Shown in pieces: positions 7,601 through 16,268 of a stretch of 48,080 bases of DNA. This stretch comes from Bacteroidota bacterium. GTDB taxonomy: Bacteria; Bacteroidota; Bacteroidia; Chitinophagales; Chitinophagaceae. The notes below the pieces were generated by a model. It was not told the origin of the DNA. It made no database searches and was given only the letters and a program-made list of their open reading frames with translations. Position numbers and translations under genes: made by a program. Each line of letters starts with the position of its first letter. Within the stretch, counting starts at the first letter, position 1. The stretch is taken from NCBI GenBank assembly GCA_947476825.1, contig CANJRV010000010.1, positions 1 to 48,080 of the forward strand, given 5' to 3'.

Positions 7601-8185
7601 CACGCCAATCACGTGAATGCTATCGCCTAAGTCGCCATCTAATTGTAAATTAAATTGAGAATTTAAAACTACATCTTGGCTATTCCCAAAAGATAATGCG
7701 CGACCAAAACTTCCTGAATAATCCATACTCCCAAAATCAATGAATGGTTGTTTGCTATTCGCTTCAACCGCATCGTAATAAAATGGCGTGACGGACAAAT
7801 TTTTATCTACCAATCGAACATCCTTATGAAAATATTTTTGCCCAAATAGTAATGGAAAAACTCGGTAGCTAATTTGTATACTGTCTGTCTCTGGCTTTAC
7901 TCTCCATACCAATTTACTTTTCACAACATCGATAAAATACTGAGAACTATCCTGTCCTTTTACATAAAACGAACCTGGAATAATACTGAGCGTATCAATA
8001 CGAATGGTATCAGCAACAATGGCAATCTTCTTATTGCGAAGTGAACTGAGTTCATTGAATTGCGCATGTAGCTTGGTATGTAAGCACATGTATAAAAAGA
8101 GAAAAAGGAAATACTTGCAATTCAAAGGAAAAATATAACGTGCTAAAATTAAGATTATTGTTTCACTTATTGGGCAATAGTACAA
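4646..8185 (-). CDS. Very large secreted/outer-membrane protein, SprA-N-terminus-like motif
   Basis: The protein has 1179 residues. An N-terminal hydrophobic stretch ends LHAQ near residue 42, as a signal peptide does. The start is uncertain because of an extra N-terminal segment before that stretch. Around residues 150-220, words such as GRALSFGNSQDVVLNS, NLQLDGDLGD and PEGNTQQIQEFDKVFIQL resemble, from memory, the repeat unit of the T9SS translocon protein SprA. Near residue 300 comes EKVFIDGQAMKRGEDLDYI followed by the strand ITFTPRRMI. The rest is long alternating strands, ending in ASVRAIF, a typical beta-barrel end. An outer-membrane barrel or surface protein is likely; the role is unknown. 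SprA itself is about twice as long. Confidence 0.65.
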   Translation of the reverse strand: MYYCPISETIILILARYIFPLNCKYFLFLFLYMCLHTKLHAQFNELSSLRNKKIAIVADTIRIDTLSIIPGSFYVKGQDSSQYFIDVVKSKLVWRVKPETDSIQISYRVFPLLFGQKYFHKDVRLVDKNLSVTPFYYDAVEANSKQPFIDFGSMDYSGSFGRALSFGNSQDVVLNSQFNLQLDGDLGDSIHVIGVVTDNTIPFQPEGNTQQIQEFDKVFIQLQRKQTSLIMGDYDIKKPAGYFMNFYKRVQGVYFSSQIHAPNKSVNSIALGASLAKGKFARNTLTALEGNQGPYKLTGSNGEQFFVVLAGTEKVFIDGQAMKRGEDLDYIIDYNTAEITFTPRRMITKDLRIVVEFEFSDKNYVNSLFYFHDDWQVNKKWQWRFNVYANQDAKNQSIQQNLDSSQKHFLAQLGDSIQLAYYPNIRMEDTFSNQKILYKKIDTTVNGILYQNVFVFSTNADSAKYSLGFSVLGTNKGNYRQSINSANGRVYQWVPPIGNIPQGDYEPISILVTPKKQQLITVGTTYQIDSSKSFIIETAISNNDPNTFSAKDNETHQGIATKLVYTENRCLNKKREINLASHVDYEFVQDRFVPIERFRNIEFARDWNSTTTEKKENENLGSISFTLQKANIGQIHYSFGSYIRGTSFKGTQQIITLSARQNGFQFHMKGDVMKQNSTTLNSNYYRPQMDIEKQFKKLDLLTIGTKFIFEQNELKSANTDTLLKSAFSFDATSLYVKNNAASKTNFSADYTVRHDRAAQQNKFTPSTLGRTFSLNVNSLSLKNQEIHLTSAYRILSINDTLLTTQKPDESLLGRLEYNFSAAQGLFSGNALYEIGSGQEAKREFAYILVPAGQGQYVWRDYNRDNFPQLNEFELAIFPDEKLYIKIYTPTNKYVKAKYAQYNQSVSVNPKALITSPNVKGLKKIVASLFVQSSIQLNNRFLGKEGLSQYNPFLQKFEDSLLINNTSTVNNSISINRFSNLWGFDYIQTISGGKVLLNYGIDSRKNKSHQFRLRYNVLQQLTLQMVEEFGNKQFSSNFLENKSYQINYHTVEPSLTYQCYHNQLRLQGLYKYNIRKNELLLGGEKALIHSVNVDIKYNLVSAGSIQLKSTFSAIAFNGISNSGIGYTMLDGLQNGKNWQWQGSFDKRISRNIEMSIEYEGRKSATTGVIHTGRASVRAIF

Positions 8186-8237
8186 TTAATATCGACTGGA
8201 TTTATACTTTGCAATTTTATTAAAAATGGGTACTGAA

Positions 8238-8609
8238 TTATTCCTTAATATTAGAATATTCAAAACCTTTTTTAAGTTTATAAGCATTTATTTTTATGAT
8301 ACGTTTGATTTGATTTGCAGGTATTACAATGGGCATTAACATTGGAATTAAAGAACTTGACTTTGTAGTTGGCAATAATCTTTTTTTTATTTCTTTGGGA
8401 AGAATGTACAATACCTCTTCTACATTAGTTTCATATAATAGGGAAAGTAATTCGATAGTTTTTGCAGAGGGTGTTATTTCACCACTTTCCATTTTAGAAT
8501 AGGCGACTTGACTAACACCAATTTTATCGGCAATATATTTTTGTGGAAAATCGCCACAAATTATACGAAGAAGTCTAAGGTTGTTGTGTTGAATAACTTT
8601 TTTTTTCAT
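8238..8609 (-). CDS. XRE-family helix-turn-helix regulator
   Basis: From the ATG at 8609 the protein has 123 residues; a longer reading to 8657 is unlikely because it crosses the promoter region. Residues 11-66 form an HTH of the Xre/Cro type, with FPQKYIADKIGVSQ as first helices and VAYSKMESG as recognition helix and turn. A 55-residue tail follows that is hydrophobic (LIPMLMPIVIP) and then basic; it may dimerise or sense something. The gene is divergent from the large T9SS operon, and the dyad at 8671-8701 between them is a natural operator, so it may control itself and that operon. Confidence 0.8.
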   Translation of the reverse strand: MKKKVIQHNNLRLLRIICGDFPQKYIADKIGVSQVAYSKMESGEITPSAKTIELLSLLYETNVEEVLYILPKEIKKRLLPTTKSSSLIPMLMPIVIPANQIKRIIKINAYKLKKGFEYSNIKE

Positions 8610-8670
8610 AAAAATGGGTATGTTTAACTTCACACACTTGAGAACTATTGATTCCAAAAATGTGTCAATT

Positions 8671-8701
8671 AATAGTCGAATATAAAAAATATTTGACTAT
8701 T
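8671..8701. promoter_or_regulatory. Dyad, probable operator of the XRE regulator
   Basis: AATAGTCGAATAT (8671-8683) and ATATTTGACTATT (8689-8701) are inverted with 12 of 13 matches and a 5-base spacer. The dyad sits 61 bp before the regulator start and 84 bp before the divergent gene. On the minus strand it contains TATATTCG, close to a TAnnTTTG box, so binding would block the regulator's own promoter. Confidence 0.55.
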
Positions 8702-8753
8702 GCAAGTTATAATTTATAACCAATAAAAAAATACAACGCGTTATTAGGGGCAT

Positions 8754-8761
8754 TAGGTTTG
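8754..8761 (+). promoter_or_regulatory. -7 box TAGGTTTG for the large T9SS cargo operon
   Basis: A perfect TAnnTTTG word 23 bp before the ATG at 8785. No TTTG is seen at the -33 spacing. Confidence 0.4.
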
Positions 8762-8784
8762 TATAAATCTAAAACACTTTAATT

Positions 8785-11700
8785 ATGAAAAACACATCCG
8801 ATTTCTGCAAACAAAACAATTCAGTATTTTTTAGTTTAATAGTACTCTTCTTAGTATTGAACTGGGAAAAAGGAAAAGCACAATGTTTAAACCCTTGCCC
8901 CGTTTCTATTTTAAGTATTGGCACTGGGTACGATTATGCAAATAATTTATTTTATCCAGACTGGCAACCAGATCAATATTGGCAAGTTGTTAGTGGACCT
9001 TCAGCAAATGGTCCATATCCAAAATGTGCAACATCATGGGGTTCAGGTGCTCAACAATTCAATTCCATAAATACTTGTGCTATAGGAATTGGTGGAAATT
9101 TTAGTGTTGCAGATGGAAATTATCAATCAGGTTCATGTACATCTTATTCATCACCTTTTATATTTGAAAGAAAGTTTAGGATTTGTACTAATTCGAATAC
9201 TACAACTTCAATTACTTTACACATTGATCAATGTAATGGAGATGATGAAGTCAGAGAAATTGAATTAATTCTACCAGCAGGGAGTATTCCCCTAATTACT
9301 ACTCATTCCGTATGTTGGGAACAACTAGTATCCCACTCTTGGACTTCACCACCAATATCTGCAACAGATGGAATTGGAATTTTGAGAATTACAGTCGCAA
9401 ATAAGTGGGAAAAATCTGGGAATTGGCCGAATACATCATGGAACGTACCTACAACAATGAATCTTCATTTAAGTGGCTTTCTAACAAGTAGCCCTGCGGC
9501 TTTATATGACAATCAACATTTTGGCAAAGTGAATAGTTGTTCACCAGCTTATGTAGATCTTGCACAACCCATAATTAATGGTAATCCATGTTTACCTTAT
9601 CCTAGTACCCAAGGCACATTTACGATTACACCTTATGATGTTGCTCCATTGAATCTCCCTCCATTTACTACTACTATTTCTCCTGTTGTGCCTATTATAA
9701 GTGGGGTATTTACGGCTGGTGTAGGATCATATACGATCACAGCGACAGATGGATTTGGATGCACTGCAACTACAGTTCTCCATGTTTTTTCATCACCTAA
9801 TTTAACTGTAACGCCTGCTGTACAATGTATTAATACGAATACCCCTAGTACAACTGGACCAATTACTTATTCATCATCTGGTGGAACTGGCCCTTTCGAT
9901 TTTACTTTGCAGCCTTCAACACCGCCTCCTACTTCACTGTCACCTGGACCTAATACAATATGGCAAGGTGCAGGCACATACACAATACAAGTCATGGATG
10001 CAAATGGATGTACATCAACAGGTGTGTCTGTAATAAATGAAGCTCATGTTCATGCCACAACTAGCGACCCTAATAATGAAATATGTATAGGCGATAAAAT
10101 TAATTTAATAGCTACTGGAAGTCCGGGTACTTATCAATGGGTTACTGTACCCGGTAATAACTTCATTGGAAGCGGATCAACCGTCATAGGTGTTACACCA
10201 CCACTAGGAACAACTACTTATCAAGTTACGGTTACCGCTGCAAATAATTGTACTGCAACAAATACTGTAACTGTTGTAGTACACCCATTACCGGTTGTGA
10301 CCATCACTTCTAATAATGCAAATTGTAATCCACAATATACTGCTACTTCCAATACGGGACCTGCAACATACTCATGGGGTTCAAATGGCTCTGGAGGTTT
10401 TGCTGGCAATCCATATGTTGTTCCATATCAGGTTCCACCAATTGCTTCTGGGTACGTAAATGTTTTTGCAACTGATTTGTTTGGTTGCATTGGCACAGCA
10501 AATACTAATTATGTTTACAATCCATTTTGCTGTGATCAAGGATTAGCCTTTGCGACTAATTCGCATTTATTTACTTCATTGTATCCACCTAATCAGGTTT
10601 ATCACGGTAATACAGCATCGCAAATAATTCAGCATTTTAATATGGGCAGTATCATTACCACCAATGATAATATTATTATGGATGGAAACATTATTATAGA
10701 TGTACCAATCAAATTTTTAAATTGCCCACATATTTTATTGACGTATCAAACTGAAATAAAATTGAACCCAGATGTAACATTGGACATAGAGTCGAGTACC
10801 ATGAAGGCATTTTGTTATTTGATGTGGAAGGGCATTTTTGCGAATGTTCCAAGCGAACACGTGAGAATATATAACTCCCTCATAAAGGATATGAGCAATG
10901 GCGTAGAAATGGTTGCAGGTGCGCAGATTGATTGTGAATATTCAAATTTTGTAAATAATATGAATGGGTTATTACTAAGAAATGCTCCTTCCACTTATAA
11001 CAGCACAGGTGGATGTTTGATAAAAGGAAATAATTTCAACTCTGATGGTACTCAATTATTTTATCCATCGCTTTTATATAAAGGCGAGCACGGGATTTCC
11101 ATATACACTTGTAGACAAGCTCAAGTTGGTATCCACAGCTTTGCTACTGGAGACAATAATCATTTTGAAAATCTTTACAATGGAATATTTATTCAGCCTG
11201 GAAGTATTACAACAACCGAAACTTATGATTTATTTAATAATGAATTTAAAAATATAAAAGTGAATAACTTAGCTCCATGGGGATCTTCTATAATAACCAA
11301 TTGGGTAAATTGGCAACACAGAGGTGCAGCAATTTATTCGCATGCACTTAATCCACAGCCAACGGTTTCTTTGCCAACACATACTGCAAATATTTTATAC
11401 GATGCAGATGGCATTTCATCATTTGTAGAAGACTGCGATAAAGCAGTACAATTAGAAAGAACTTGCGCACAAATAGTAAACTGTCAAGTTAAAAATACCG
11501 TACTAGGTTTTATGTTTAATAATTCATGGAATCAAAAATATGATATTCACAACAATGCAATTACAAATGCATTTATTGGGATGGAATTTAAAGATAATAT
11601 TGGGAATAGTTCTGTCTATAATAATTCAGTTAGTACAAGTACTTCAGGAATCCAAAATGCTTGGCTTTATCAAATGTTCCCATCTGGTTATAAAGTAAAA

Positions 11701-13266
11701 TACTTTTCCAATAACAATGCTGGCTCATTGAGGTTTTGGCAAAATAGCGCATTTGTAAATGCATCTTCTGGAATAGGAATTAGTTTAGAAAATACAAGTG
11801 CTTCAACTTTTATTGATAGAAACATAGTCCATTTAGATGTACAAAATCCGACGCAAAATAATTATTTAGCCTCCGGTATTTACATGAATAATGCTAATGG
11901 CACTAGAATAAGCGGTAACTATATTCAAGGAAACCTAACATTGCTTTCTAATTCAAATCCAAATAAAATTGATGGAATGCGAATATCAAATAGCCAATAT
12001 TGTCAATTCATTTGCAATCATTTGAAACAAACTCTAATAGGTATGCATGTTGTAAGTGATTGTAATACAAATCCTGATGATGTAAAAGGCAACTCATTTG
12101 AATCGCATGGTAATGCGATAAGATTTGCGGACTTGGGAACAACTGGAAGATTTGGACAGGTTATTGGTTCAACAATCTTGGATAATAATAATACATTTTT
12201 GAATGCCGCTTTAGCTTCTGCACCGTATAATTTCGGGATATATAGATTTGCTTTAGGAAATAGCCTTGTTGGTTTAAAATATTATTCAAACACTTTGTTA
12301 CAAAACTTTTCTGGTTCAAATTTCCCTGGCAAAGAATACGGAATCATTACTACAAATGCTGGATTATATCCTTGCTCAAGTCAATATGCTATGATGGCAA
12401 TACCTGGTAGCAATGGTCCTATAGATATGGACGAAGCATTGGATATTATAGGAGATAGTATCAACTATCCAGAATTTGGAGATGTTGCTCATTGGTTTGA
12501 TGATAGAAGATTGTATGAAGCTATTGCTGGAGATGAATCAGTATTGCTTACAAATGCTGATTTGGCTACATTCTATGGCAATATAAGATTAACAACTCGT
12601 ACAGATGAAATTAGAAAAATTGATTCTTTGATGGGTAGCCTTAGTGATAGTACAGCCAATATAGATAGCACTATCTTTATGCAAAGATTGAATGAAATAA
12701 ACATTCTCAACAGTACAATTGAAGGCAATAATAATGTAGAATTAAACGAGAAAGTAGTGAATGAATATTACCTAAAATGGATAGTGGGAGGTATAGATGC
12801 TTTGAGTGCTGCAGAGCAAAGTAATGTTGAGGCATTGGCTATGAGTTGCCCATTTGTAAATGGCACAGCAGTGTATAAAGCCCGAACAATATATGAAGAA
12901 ATAAATGGAGGCGTTGACTTTGACGATTGGAATATTTGCCATAATATAGGCGTGTATAAAAATGGTAACCAAGAGAATATTATGCAAATAGATCCCAAAA
13001 TTTTAGAGACTATTGCCAATGACGGGTTTACACTTTATCCAAATCCAGCAAGCAATCAGTTGACTATAGACTATTCATTGAATGAAGGGGAGGAAGGAAA
13101 AATATTGATGTATGATGTATTGGGTAGAGAATGTATGCAAATTCAATTATCTAATTCTATAAACAGAGTTACATTCAGTATAAATACTTTGCTTAATGGC
13201 GTATATTTGTTTAGATATTATAAAAATAATATCCCTGTTAAATCAGGTAAATGGATAAAAGAATAG
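8785..13266 (+). CDS. Giant secreted beta-helix protein with T9SS type A sorting domain
   Basis: The 1493-residue protein starts with a signal peptide of about 33 residues ending GKAQ. Residues about 34-275 form a cysteine-containing N-terminal domain. About 276-620 hold Ig/PKD-like strands with repeated phrases (GSYTITATDGFGC, GTYTIQVMDANGC, TTYQVTVTAANNC) like SprB-type surface repeats. About 640-1230 is rich in N-G-I/N-N-x-F turns (NLYNGIFI, NNAITNAFIGM, ISGNYIQGN), as in right-handed parallel beta-helices of the pectin-lyase fold. A helical, acidic segment follows. The last about 75 residues (LYPNPASNQL, DVLGRE, GVYLFRYY, ending WIKE) are a type A sorting domain. It is probably a surface adhesin or glycan-binding/degrading protein; no catalytic residues can be named. 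The downstream gene starts 2 bp after the stop. Confidence 0.88.
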   Translation: MKNTSDFCKQNNSVFFSLIVLFLVLNWEKGKAQCLNPCPVSILSIGTGYDYANNLFYPDWQPDQYWQVVSGPSANGPYPKCATSWGSGAQQFNSINTCAIGIGGNFSVADGNYQSGSCTSYSSPFIFERKFRICTNSNTTTSITLHIDQCNGDDEVREIELILPAGSIPLITTHSVCWEQLVSHSWTSPPISATDGIGILRITVANKWEKSGNWPNTSWNVPTTMNLHLSGFLTSSPAALYDNQHFGKVNSCSPAYVDLAQPIINGNPCLPYPSTQGTFTITPYDVAPLNLPPFTTTISPVVPIISGVFTAGVGSYTITATDGFGCTATTVLHVFSSPNLTVTPAVQCINTNTPSTTGPITYSSSGGTGPFDFTLQPSTPPPTSLSPGPNTIWQGAGTYTIQVMDANGCTSTGVSVINEAHVHATTSDPNNEICIGDKINLIATGSPGTYQWVTVPGNNFIGSGSTVIGVTPPLGTTTYQVTVTAANNCTATNTVTVVVHPLPVVTITSNNANCNPQYTATSNTGPATYSWGSNGSGGFAGNPYVVPYQVPPIASGYVNVFATDLFGCIGTANTNYVYNPFCCDQGLAFATNSHLFTSLYPPNQVYHGNTASQIIQHFNMGSIITTNDNIIMDGNIIIDVPIKFLNCPHILLTYQTEIKLNPDVTLDIESSTMKAFCYLMWKGIFANVPSEHVRIYNSLIKDMSNGVEMVAGAQIDCEYSNFVNNMNGLLLRNAPSTYNSTGGCLIKGNNFNSDGTQLFYPSLLYKGEHGISIYTCRQAQVGIHSFATGDNNHFENLYNGIFIQPGSITTTETYDLFNNEFKNIKVNNLAPWGSSIITNWVNWQHRGAAIYSHALNPQPTVSLPTHTANILYDADGISSFVEDCDKAVQLERTCAQIVNCQVKNTVLGFMFNNSWNQKYDIHNNAITNAFIGMEFKDNIGNSSVYNNSVSTSTSGIQNAWLYQMFPSGYKVKYFSNNNAGSLRFWQNSAFVNASSGIGISLENTSASTFIDRNIVHLDVQNPTQNNYLASGIYMNNANGTRISGNYIQGNLTLLSNSNPNKIDGMRISNSQYCQFICNHLKQTLIGMHVVSDCNTNPDDVKGNSFESHGNAIRFADLGTTGRFGQVIGSTILDNNNTFLNAALASAPYNFGIYRFALGNSLVGLKYYSNTLLQNFSGSNFPGKEYGIITTNAGLYPCSSQYAMMAIPGSNGPIDMDEALDIIGDSINYPEFGDVAHWFDDRRLYEAIAGDESVLLTNADLATFYGNIRLTTRTDEIRKIDSLMGSLSDSTANIDSTIFMQRLNEINILNSTIEGNNNVELNEKVVNEYYLKWIVGGIDALSAAEQSNVEALAMSCPFVNGTAVYKARTIYEEINGGVDFDDWNICHNIGVYKNGNQENIMQIDPKILETIANDGFTLYPNPASNQLTIDYSLNEGEEGKILMYDVLGRECMQIQLSNSINRVTFSINTLLNGVYLFRYYKNNIPVKSGKWIKE

Positions 13267-13268
13267 CT

Positions 13269-14783
13269 ATGAAAATCATCGTGCAAAGAGTATTTATTCT
13301 TATATTATGTATGCTTAGCCTGTATGCAAAAAGCCAAAGTAAGTTGGGCAATACTTGGATAGTAGGTACCTTTGGTTATCAAATTAATTTTGATTCTAAT
13401 CCAGTCGCACATGATACTTCCGGCTTACCAAGTTATTGGCATTTAGGTCATTCTAATATATGTGATACAAATGGAAGATTATTGCTTTGTAGTGATGGGA
13501 TGAATATATATGATAGCACAGGAATTTATATTGATGGAGGGGATACACTAGTACCAAAGGAATTTTACAATTACTTCAATGGAGTTGATGATTTATCACA
13601 AGCTTCTATTATTTTACCAATGGATAGTAATGTTTTTTATTTAGTAACGCAAGCTTGTAGTGATAGCCACATGGTTTCTATTATGCAAAACGGTGGCGGG
13701 TATTTTGACCTCCTTTTGTATGACAAAATAGATATGAAAGCAAATGCTGGGATGGGTAAGGTAGTACAAAAGATGAAACCTATAATTGAGAATGGAAATT
13801 TAAGTAATTCGCAAATGATGGCTTGTAGGCATGGCAATGGTAAAGATTGGTGGGTGCTGAAAATGGCAGAGGATAGTGTAAATGTAAATACTGTTCTTTT
13901 GAAGCAAGATACTGTAATTAACATGGGAATACAGCGGTTTCCCTTTATTGGAGATGGAGGTCTAGATGGGGGTGGGGGGCAAATGCAAATAAATCAGCAA
14001 GGAACACAAATGTCAACTGTAAATAACGGATTCAATAATTTACCACTGTCCTATATTTATACAGCTGATTTTGATAGATGTACTGGATTATTGTCTAATT
14101 ATAAAAAAACGATGGTTCCTACAACTCCAACAGGATACCCTATCGGGCAGTTACAATTAGATAGTTCTGCATTAGGCTTATGTTATTCACCCAATGGTAG
14201 GTTCTTATACTTAATAAAATATTCGGGTATTTTGCAATTAGATTTATTAGACAATAATATATCCACTGCATGGTATCAAGTAAGCGGTATGGATACAGCA
14301 TATAATTGGTTTGCTGGTTATACAAACGCTTATTTGGGACCAGATGGTAAAATTTATATTGGAACTTATCATGGAACTAGTAAGCAAATGAGTACTATAG
14401 ATAACCCAGATATTAAAGGGAGTGGTTGTAATTTTTGCAGAAAATGTTTGCGCTCAAAAGCTGTATATGCTTGGTTTTCCTCTCCGCCCTGTATGCCCAA
14501 TTATAATCTGAGTGGTAATGGTTGCTGGCCGGCATCTAATACTGAAATAGAAAAGAATAATCCAGCATTAGTGGTATATCCAAACCCTGCTTGTACAGTT
14601 CTTACCATACAAGGCGTTAAAGAAATAGAGGCTGTTATTATGTACAACCAGCTAGGACACGAAGTAAAAAAAGAAACAGCAAATGAGAAAAAAATAGATA
14701 TACATACTCTTTCAAAAGGTATGTATACTATTCATGTAGAGGCAAATGGCAAAGCATATTTTGCTCGGTTTTTAAAAGAGTAA
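13269..14783 (+). CDS. Secreted propeller-like protein with T9SS type A sorting domain
   Basis: The ATG at 13269, 2 bp after the upstream stop, begins a clear signal peptide (MKIIVQRVFILILCMLSLYAKSQ). An ATG at 13251 would overlap the upstream gene and spoil the signal, so it is rejected. The 504-residue protein has repeating strand phrases such as NTWIVGTFG, GRLLLCSDGMNIYDS, NVFYLVTQ, GKDWWVLKM, SPNGRFLYLI and GPDGKIYIGTY. These suggest a WD40/PD40-type beta-propeller. A cysteine cluster (CNFCRKC) lies near residue 395. The end carries VVYPNPACTV, a QLGHEV turn and GMYTIHVEANG, a type A sorting domain. It is probably co-transcribed with the giant protein and displayed with it. Confidence 0.85.
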   Translation: MKIIVQRVFILILCMLSLYAKSQSKLGNTWIVGTFGYQINFDSNPVAHDTSGLPSYWHLGHSNICDTNGRLLLCSDGMNIYDSTGIYIDGGDTLVPKEFYNYFNGVDDLSQASIILPMDSNVFYLVTQACSDSHMVSIMQNGGGYFDLLLYDKIDMKANAGMGKVVQKMKPIIENGNLSNSQMMACRHGNGKDWWVLKMAEDSVNVNTVLLKQDTVINMGIQRFPFIGDGGLDGGGGQMQINQQGTQMSTVNNGFNNLPLSYIYTADFDRCTGLLSNYKKTMVPTTPTGYPIGQLQLDSSALGLCYSPNGRFLYLIKYSGILQLDLLDNNISTAWYQVSGMDTAYNWFAGYTNAYLGPDGKIYIGTYHGTSKQMSTIDNPDIKGSGCNFCRKCLRSKAVYAWFSSPPCMPNYNLSGNGCWPASNTEIEKNNPALVVYPNPACTVLTIQGVKEIEAVIMYNQLGHEVKKETANEKKIDIHTLSKGMYTIHVEANGKAYFARFLKE

Positions 14784-14970
14784 TTAGATAAAAAATTTGC
14801 ACTGTATTTATTTAAACTACTAAGTAGGTTTAATTATTTTTACAAAACATTTTTTCCATTCAATCCATTTAAAATTTAAGGATTATTCATCTTTTTTAAA
14901 GCATTTATTCTACTTGAATATTTGACAGAACAATCCCATTAAAAGAATATAAATTATCGAGCATAGTTTT

Positions 14971-14978
14971 TACATTTA
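14971..14978 (+). promoter_or_regulatory. -7-like box TACATTTA before the namZ-like gene
   Basis: Seven of eight bases fit TAnnTTTG. The ATG at 14983 follows after four bases, so the message would be leaderless or nearly so. Confidence 0.35.
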
Positions 14979-14982
14979 CGAA

Positions 14983-16161
14983 ATGAAAAATACGATTCTA
15001 TTCCTTTGTATTTTATTTACACAAACACTTGGGGCACAAACATTTTCCACCAAGGTCATCACAGCTGCAGAGCAAGTGGATGAATATTATAATTTAATTA
15101 AAAATAAAAGAGTGGCTGTATTGGTCAATCAAACTTCCGTCATTCGCCAAACGCATTTAGTAGATTCCTTATTGCACAGAGGAATTAATATCGTAAAGAT
15201 TTTTGCGCCTGAGCATGGTTTTAGAGGAACAGAAAATGCAGGTGAAGATGTGAAGAATAGTGTGGATGTCAAAACGGGTTTGACCATTAGTTCTATGTAT
15301 GGCGCCACCAAAAAGCCAACAGCAGAAAGCATGCAAAATATTGATATCGTAATATTTGATATTCAAGATGTGGGTGCACGATTTTATACCTATATTTCTT
15401 CATTACAATATATGATGGAGGCTTGTGCCGAAAATAAAATTCCGATGGTGATATTGGATAGACCAAACCCGAATGGATTTTATATTGATGGTCCTGTATT
15501 AGAAGCAACAAATAAATCTTTTGTTGGGATGCAGGCTATTCCTATTGTTCACGGCATGACAGTAGGAGAGTACGCCATGATGTTGAATGGAGAAAGATGG
15601 TTGAATAATAATTTAAAATGTAATTTAACAGTGATCCCATGTAAAAATTATGATCATGCTGTAATGTATGAATGTCCTATTGCGCCTTCGCCGAATTTGA
15701 AATCTGCTTCTGCTATTTTATTGTATCCTTCCTTGTGTTTGTTTGAAGGTACGGTGGTGAGTGTAGGAAGAGGTACTGAGTTCCCTTTTGAAATGTGGGG
15801 ACATCCAGATTTTAAAACCAAATCTTTTTCCTTCATGCCAGTAAGTACAAGCAGTGCCAAGACACCGGTGCTTGAAAATAAAGCTTGTTACGGTGTTAAT
15901 TTACATTTTCCTGCAAAGACTATTTTGCAATTATTGAAAAAACAAATGCGCTTATCCTATTTGAAAAGTGCTTATGCCATGAGTGCAGACACTGCTCATT
16001 TTTTCAATGATTTTTTTATCAAATTAGCTGGTACACCAACATTAAAACAACAAATCATTGCTGGCAAATCTGAAGATGAAATTCGAAATTCTTGGAAGGC
16101 AGATATTGCGAAGTTTAAAAAAATCAGAAAGAAATATTTGCTGTATGCAGATTTTGAGTAA
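14983..16161 (+). CDS. namZ: DUF1343 protein, NamZ-type exo-beta-N-acetylmuramidase
   Basis: The 392-residue protein has a signal peptide (MKNTILFLCILFTQTLGAQ). The DUF1343 motifs are all present: LVNQTSV, then FAPEHGFRG and GEDVKNSVD, SMYGATKKPT, FDIQDVGARFYTYISSLQYMMEAC, LDRPNPNGF and IVHGMTVGEYA. Members of this family (GH171, NamZ) release N-acetylmuramic acid from the non-reducing end of peptidoglycan fragments. It probably acts in the periplasm in cell-wall recycling. The acidic residues in FAPEHG and DIQD are the likely active-site region. No other muropeptide recycling genes are next to it. It converges on dapD with a shared hairpin at 16176-16221. Confidence 0.85.
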   Translation: MKNTILFLCILFTQTLGAQTFSTKVITAAEQVDEYYNLIKNKRVAVLVNQTSVIRQTHLVDSLLHRGINIVKIFAPEHGFRGTENAGEDVKNSVDVKTGLTISSMYGATKKPTAESMQNIDIVIFDIQDVGARFYTYISSLQYMMEACAENKIPMVILDRPNPNGFYIDGPVLEATNKSFVGMQAIPIVHGMTVGEYAMMLNGERWLNNNLKCNLTVIPCKNYDHAVMYECPIAPSPNLKSASAILLYPSLCLFEGTVVSVGRGTEFPFEMWGHPDFKTKSFSFMPVSTSSAKTPVLENKACYGVNLHFPAKTILQLLKKQMRLSYLKSAYAMSADTAHFFNDFFIKLAGTPTLKQQIIAGKSEDEIRNSWKADIAKFKKIRKKYLLYADFE

Positions 16162-16175
16162 TGCTATCTAGCATT

Positions 16176-16221
16176 ATGCTGTAGCGTATTTTTTTGTCAA
16201 AAAAAATTAATGCTACAGCAT
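16176..16221. terminator. Bidirectional terminator between namZ-like and dapD
   Basis: ATGCTGTAGC (16176-16185) pairs perfectly with GCTACAGCAT (16212-16221). A T-run and an A-run face each other in the inner part. It lies between two convergent genes. Confidence 0.6.
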
Positions 16222-16268
16222 ATTTGAAATTCGATGGTCAAAGAATAAGTAACGCTGTAAATCTATCT

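Noticed and set aside
13251-13268. Upstream ATG for the propeller-like T9SS protein
   Set aside because: It overlaps the preceding gene and places extra residues before an otherwise clean signal peptide; the ATG at 13269 fits better.
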